Below, one piece after another: positions 13,287 through 64,000 of a stretch of DNA of 64,000 nt. A program made the translations under genes and the position numbers. This stretch comes from Chamaea fasciata (taxonomy: Eukaryota; Chordata; Aves; Passeriformes; Sylviidae). Position 1 is the stretch's first letter, and every line of letters begins with the position of its first letter. The notes beneath the pieces were generated by a model. The model worked only from the letters and a program-made list of their open reading frames with translations. It ran no database searches and had not been told where the DNA came from. The stretch is from NCBI GenBank assembly GCA_029207755.1, contig JARCOQ010000006.1, positions 18,326,890 through 18,390,889 on the forward strand, written 5' to 3'.

Positions 13287-16200
13287 TGTGTTAAAATGTT
13301 AAAATGTTTTTAATGTTCTCCTGCAGAAAGACATCTGTATTCACACCAATTCAGAATTGTAGCATTGCAAAATCAATTTGTATTTGAATAAAATCAATAA
13401 AACATCTGGAGTCATATAATCTTTAAATGTTCCCTTTTGCTTTGTTAATTATTTGTGATAATTCACTGTCTAATCAACGAGTTCAATCTCCCCCATTTTC
13501 TTGATTTCAGCAGGATGCAAATAACTTCCTTAGGGGTCTTCAGCTCAGAGTCAGTCCTACAGAGATCAGACAGACTGAAAAGAAGCTGTGTCTTCTCCTG
13601 TACGTTTTGGAAACATGGAGATTTTTACAGTTTGTCCCGCTGTACTCCTTGTAATGAATGACTCCGTAGTCCTGCATCCTGTGGTTTGATCTTAGAACTG
13701 GTTTGGTGCATGCACACATTAGCCATGGCAGGAGGTCAGGGCAGCACAGCAGCCACGCTGCTGGCAGCACCAAGGCGGGGCTTGAGGAATCCCTGCTCTG
13801 CCGCCGCCTGTGAATGGTGGGATGCAGGGGGCTGGCACTACCTGGTGTGTGTCGGGCAGGCTCTGCCACCCCCCAGGACATTTTAGCCTCCAGAGGATTC
13901 ACTGAAGTCTGGTGGTACTTGCAGGGGCACCCTGAGGATGAGAGGGCTGATGGCACCAGCCATCACTGCAGAGGGCTGTACATGGAGAGCAGGGCTAAGG
14001 GAATAACCTGGCACTACACTTAACTGGTGGACAGGCATCGTGCACGAGTGGAGGAATGCTGTGTAAGAGAGGTTCAGAGGTGGGCTCTCTGAAGAGCCCA
14101 GTAAAACTAAGGAAGGATACAGGGTAGTTTGCATGCAAACTGACAAAAAATTTCACCCAATCGAAAGAAAATAAGTGAAAATTCTGGGGTAAGATGAGGA
14201 GCAAAATTTAATGCAAGGCAAAGTGTCTTAACAGGCTGTTCTATACAAATATTTAAAAATAAGAGGTTATGGGAAGTCAATCATCAAGCTGTTCACACTG
14301 TGAACCTACATAACCACATGATGTTATTATTGTTAACCTCATCTTCCCTCCCCCTCTTCCTTCCTAATGTTTCCTATACTCCTTGCTTCTTGTCATTACA
14401 CTAAAAGAGCACTCTGGGAAGGGAATGTACTTGCTTTCAAGGCAACACCATAGCGAGGCCCAAGTTTGACTGTAGCTTCTGGGGGCTCCCACACCAAGGG
14501 ATACTTACACCTGAGCCCACACTAAGACACAGATACAGATTTTTTTCTTTGCTCTACCATCCTCTTTGAGACTATGCCACAGGAGCAAAAACTATTTAAC
14601 AATGCACCTGCTGAGGACTGCTAACTAACCTACTCTTTTTCCTTGTCATCCTTCAGACAATGTTGCAAGTTCTCTGAGCTGTGCTGAACATCAGCATCCA
14701 TTTCAAAGAGCAGACACTCCTGACATTGAGCTGGCAGGCTAACAGCTTAAGCGATAACTTCTGTTGGCACATGCACCACAGTTCAGATCTAAGAGTTGTT
14801 CTGTGGGCAAGTGCCTGTTTATTTGCTTTCCTAGACACGCGGTTGAACCACACTGTACATCCTGTGCTTATGAAATTCCAGCAGGGTTGTATCACAGTGC
14901 CTACCACTAGAATGTGTGATTTACACCACCTACAAACTGCAACATCTCAAGATAAACCTGCTCCTTATAATGAAGATCCAGATAACTGCGGTCCTCACTA
15001 CCTACAGTGCTTTTTAAGGTCACTGGGTTTTAAAATAGCTGGGATTTTACAGGACACACTGTGAGATTTTTTTTTTTTGTAAGACAGAGTCTCTTGTCCC
15101 CTTGCTCATCTCTCACATGCTTGTGCTAAGCACATAAGAAACCTGGGATTGCTTCTATACAGAAATGTGCAGGTCTTTTCTTTTCTCCTCTTTCTCCAAA
15201 CTAGCAAGGTGGGAAGAAGTTGCCAAATGAGAAACATATTAATTAGCTAGTGCTGTGCCCAAAGGAATGAGCTTAGGGGAAACCCAGAGCCAAGGCTGAG
15301 CTGGAGAGTTTGGTCTGGACTGGTCAAACAAGCTGTTGAAATCTTTGTCCTGGTTATCACAGCTTGCATGCCATGCTCCGTGCTCCTGCCTGCCCTACCC
15401 CTCCAAAGGTGGGCTGCTTGAGCACTGCTGGCCAGCAGCTCCTGCAGTACCATTGGTGGGACAACACTCCAGGCCAAACGACCTCCCCCCGCTCATACAG
15501 AGGGCCTGATCCCTCACGATTCCATGGGCTCATCCTCAGCTCCTTGTCTTTCCTCCACTCTCCATACAAAGCAAGACTGAGAGGACAGGGGATGTATGGA
15601 TTCCCAAGATGAAGCCTGCTGAGATCCACTAACCACTGGCCAAGTGGCTCCGTCCACATACCCTCGTGTTGATGAATCCAAGTTTGAGGTGATTTGGTCC
15701 TGTCCCCCAGCTGAAAAGTGAGAGTAAATTGGATTTCTTGCTTTAACAGCCTTCCATTTTCAAAGGTGACTAATGATTCTGAGCACCCAGCTGGACTCAA
15801 CTGGCACAGCACCTGCTTGGAACACAGGTGAAGCCCAACACTTGTGGAAATCACATCCTTCAAAGATGCCTCCAAGCTGTGCTTCTCCAAATTGTCTCTG
15901 AAGTGGCAGGCCTGATTCAGAACCCTCTTGCCAACCTCAGCTGAGCATAAATAGAAAAGTCAAACTACTGATTTGCATAGCAAACACAAAAATTTAAATG
16001 GTGCAGCCCTGCTATTTAAATTTTTCTACATCAGGTCTGGAAGTGCTTATATTCACTACAGGCCAGAAAGAGAAGTCTAGTTCCCTGAGGCAGTGGATGC
16101 TTTCAGTTTCCAACAAAGTCAACAGGAATTCTTCACACTCTGTGTGAAATTCAAACTTTTAGCAGCAACAAGAAAATTCAATGCATAAACAATATTAAAA

Positions 16201-17639
16201 AACCCTTAGTGGCTTATTATCTTTTCTTCCACCAGGTACTCATATGAAGTTCAAGCTATTATTTTTGATTTGAATAGTATTCCTGGCCTTTTGAACTGCA
16301 GATCATTTATAATTTTAAAAACTTAATCGGTGGTTATTTGTTTTATAATGTACTGCTGTCAGGGATGAAAAGGACTACAATGGTTTCTATGATTACTAAT
16401 TTTTCAAAATAATATACCTGCTCCAGTATCCAATCAATCTGGTTATTAATCAAAGTGCCTTCATTGTAAACTATTAAAAGAGGCTAGACACTGCAGATTG
16501 TGTGCTGTATTTTTAGATTTTCCAGTTTGATTCAAAGCACACTAAAAGTGGGGCCCCATAAAATAACCATCTAGAGACAGTCCATGGCAAACATCCAGAA
16601 ACTATTCTTAATGGAATGGAGTTAGCATGAGCTGAGATCATTCTTTAGCCTTGGGAGGAAAAAAAAAAAAAAAAAAAGATGTTTTTAGGAAGAGATTTCC
16701 AAAGGGATTATGAGCTGCTCTTTGCAAACAATACAGAGGATTTCCAGTATGCATTGTGCTTTTGCCGAGAACTGTGCCTACAAGGGAGCCAATCAAAGTC
16801 CTCTTATATCTAATGAGGAGGGGGAAATCATGAGGGGGAAAGTCCCTTAATGACAGGAGACAATAGCTGTCTGTACAGTGAGACGTACAGAAAACTTTGT
16901 CACCAAGGAATCTCTTAAAACATGATTTTACTTATCTGAGACATTATTCATTGAGTTGGCATTAGCAGTGAAGCATGTATGTGGGCGAGAAATCCAAAAT
17001 CCTATTCATGGGATTACTGAAATGTTATCTTCTTCCGTAATCTGGAAGACAGCAGAGGTAGAGCTAAAGTAATAAAAAAGACGTAGGCTTTGTAAACTCA
17101 TTAATCTTTAAACCAGTGTAGCACTTGTCCCCAAGTTAGACTGACACGCTATACTGAACACATAAAGGAAGTTGGACAGACAGAAGTCTTGATGTAAAAG
17201 GATTAGCTTTCAAATTTGGTCTCCTAATGGACAATCAGAGCCACATCCTGAAGGGGTAATGTTGTTAAATGAATCCAAAACTGGGGTCGTCTTTTCCTGC
17301 CGTATCAAAAGGCAGAGCACACCCCGGGAACTCCGTGTTGTGATACCTCTTGTCCCCGTGCCCGCACTCAGCCGTCTATCGCCACAGGGTTCGCTCAGCT
17401 GGCTGGGGCTCTGCCAGACTCCACTGTTTCTGTTTGCTAAACAAACGCATCTTACGCACTTCAGCTGCGGATGAAAACAAAATTATGAAACCAGGCTTTT
17501 AATGTAAAACCGAATTCTAAAAAAAACCAAAATGACGTTAACAATTCCATGGAAGGAACCTAAGAGGTCTTCCTAAGGGCTGTGCCTCCAAACCCCAGCC
17601 TCCCGCTCTTTTTATTCACCGTTTGTCAAAGAATTCTTT
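13287..17639. other. Proximal upstream region of RBPJ, no gene recognised
   Basis: No recognisable gene or repeat family. It contains an A19 run at 16659-16677 and an AT-rich stretch before the CpG island. The 177-codon minus frame at 15357-15890 and others here show no domain. Distal enhancers of RBPJ could lie here; nothing in the sequence alone proves it. Confidence 0.6.
16659..16677 (+). repeat. Poly(A) tract, 19 bp
   Basis: An uninterrupted run of 19 A after GGGAGG. No retrotransposed sequence is recognisable directly before it. Confidence 0.85.
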
Positions 17640-17949
17640 CCGCCCTGTCCCAGCTCCCAGCTCCGCGCCGGCGGCCCCCTCAGCCCCGGCACCGCCGCGG
17701 GTGTCTCCGGGCCGCGCACGTGCCGGGCCCCCGGGCAGCACGAGGCGCGCGGCCCCACGCGCACTTCCCGCGGGGGCGGGGGGAGGAAGCGGTGGCGGCC
17801 GTGGGCAGATCCCCGCGCGCGAGCGTTCGCCCCGCCCCTCCCTCCGCGCGCCAAATGGTTCCTCCCCGTCCGCCCCTCCTCGCGCCGGCGGGGGCGAGAC
17901 GCGCGAGTGGGCAGAGGGAATCCCTCGGTTTCCCCTGAGCGAGCTCCCC

Positions 17950-17959
17950 TCTCGCGAGA
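17950..17959. promoter_or_regulatory. TCTCGCGAGA palindrome, copy 1
   Basis: A perfect 10-bp palindrome 232 bp before the RBPJ ATG. This motif is a known CpG-island promoter element bound by BANP (earlier discussed with ZBTB33/Kaiso). Binding here is inferred. Confidence 0.75.
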
Positions 17960-17995
17960 CTTGCGCCGCTCTCCGCATGCAGGCTGGCTCCAGGC

Positions 17996-18005
17996 TCTCG
18001 CGAGA
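17996..18005. promoter_or_regulatory. TCTCGCGAGA palindrome, copy 2
   Basis: A second perfect copy, 46 bp after the first and extended by one base on each side (CTCTCGCGAGAG). Confidence 0.75.
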
Positions 18006-18014
18006 GCGGCGCGG

Positions 18015-18022
18015 TTCCCACG
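18015..18022 (-). promoter_or_regulatory. Candidate RBPJ (CSL) binding site CGTGGGAA
   Basis: TTCCCACG on the + strand reads CGTGGGAA on the minus strand, a perfect match to the high-affinity CSL consensus (C/T)GTGGGAA. It lies 169 bp before the RBPJ ATG inside the CpG island and 10 bp after palindrome copy 2. Self-regulation is inference only. Confidence 0.5.
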
Positions 18023-18151
18023 CCCGGGCTGTTGTGTCTGAGGGGAGAAGCCCGGGCGCTGAGTGGGCGGTGCGCACCACCCCCCCCTCCCGCCCCGCGC
18101 GTGTCTCGAGGACCCGCGCACGCGCGCTCCGGGCCGTGGGGAGGGGGGCGC

Positions 18152-18161
18152 TCTCGCGAGA
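18152..18161. promoter_or_regulatory. TCTCGCGAGA palindrome, copy 3 (nearest the start codon)
   Basis: A third perfect copy, also inside CTCTCGCGAGAG, ending 29 bp before the ATG. A half-like GGCGAGAG follows at 18173-18180. Known sites of this type sit close to transcription starts, which suggests initiation within a few tens of bases of here. Confidence 0.78.
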
Positions 18162-18190
18162 GTAGGAGTTTTGGCGAGAGTTTGTGGAAG

Positions 18191-64000
<45,810 letters not shown>

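Noticed and set aside
15357..15890. 177-codon minus-strand frame upstream of RBPJ
   Set aside because: No recognisable motif, and a competing frame exists on the other strand.

Overview
This is a window of vertebrate nuclear DNA, almost certainly from a bird. It shows GT-AG introns, a CpG-island promoter, low gene density, CR1 LINE fragments with the 3' end typical of birds, and bird-type LTR remnants. I cannot name the species from the sequence.

The only gene I can support is RBPJ (CSL/CBF1/Su(H)), the DNA-binding transcription factor of Notch signalling. It lies on the + strand and runs off the right edge. Six coding exons fit together in frame with canonical splice sites: 18191-18210, 50675-50713, 54027-54122, 60980-61145, 62281-62455 and 63976-64000 (cut by the window end). 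They encode about 173 residues: a short seven-residue start (MAPVVTG), the whole N-terminal Rel-homology-like DNA-binding domain, and the first residues of the beta-trefoil domain. Intron 1 is about 32.5 kb. The other introns are 3.3, 6.9, 1.1 and 1.5 kb.

Layout: 1-17.6 kb is AT-rich DNA upstream of RBPJ with no convincing gene. It holds one solo LTR (12847-13280, minus) and small simple repeats. 17.64-18.88 kb is a strong CpG island with the RBPJ promoter and first coding exon; it carries three perfect TCTCGCGAGA palindromes, a CGTGGGAA RBPJ-type site and a YY1-like site over the start codon. 18.2-50.7 kb is intron 1, with a CR1 copy (25.24-25.98 kb), a perfect 7-bp satellite (CCCCTTT, nearly 27 copies, 37326-37513), an ERVL-type LTR next to a CR1 fragment (44.1-44.9 kb) and homopolymer tracts. 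50.7-64 kb holds coding exons 2-6. Intron 3 contains a solo LTR with a perfect 6-bp target-site duplication (55892-56260), a minus-strand CR1 fragment and a CTCF-like motif.

No prokaryotic features, CRISPR array, rRNA or tRNA were seen. Most open frames in the window are chance frames in intron or intergenic DNA. I found no clear evidence of a new biological system. The observations most worth checking are the promoter motif cluster (including possible RBPJ self-regulation), the GGGGAAA/CCCCTTT array inside the gene, and the pair of related solo LTRs.
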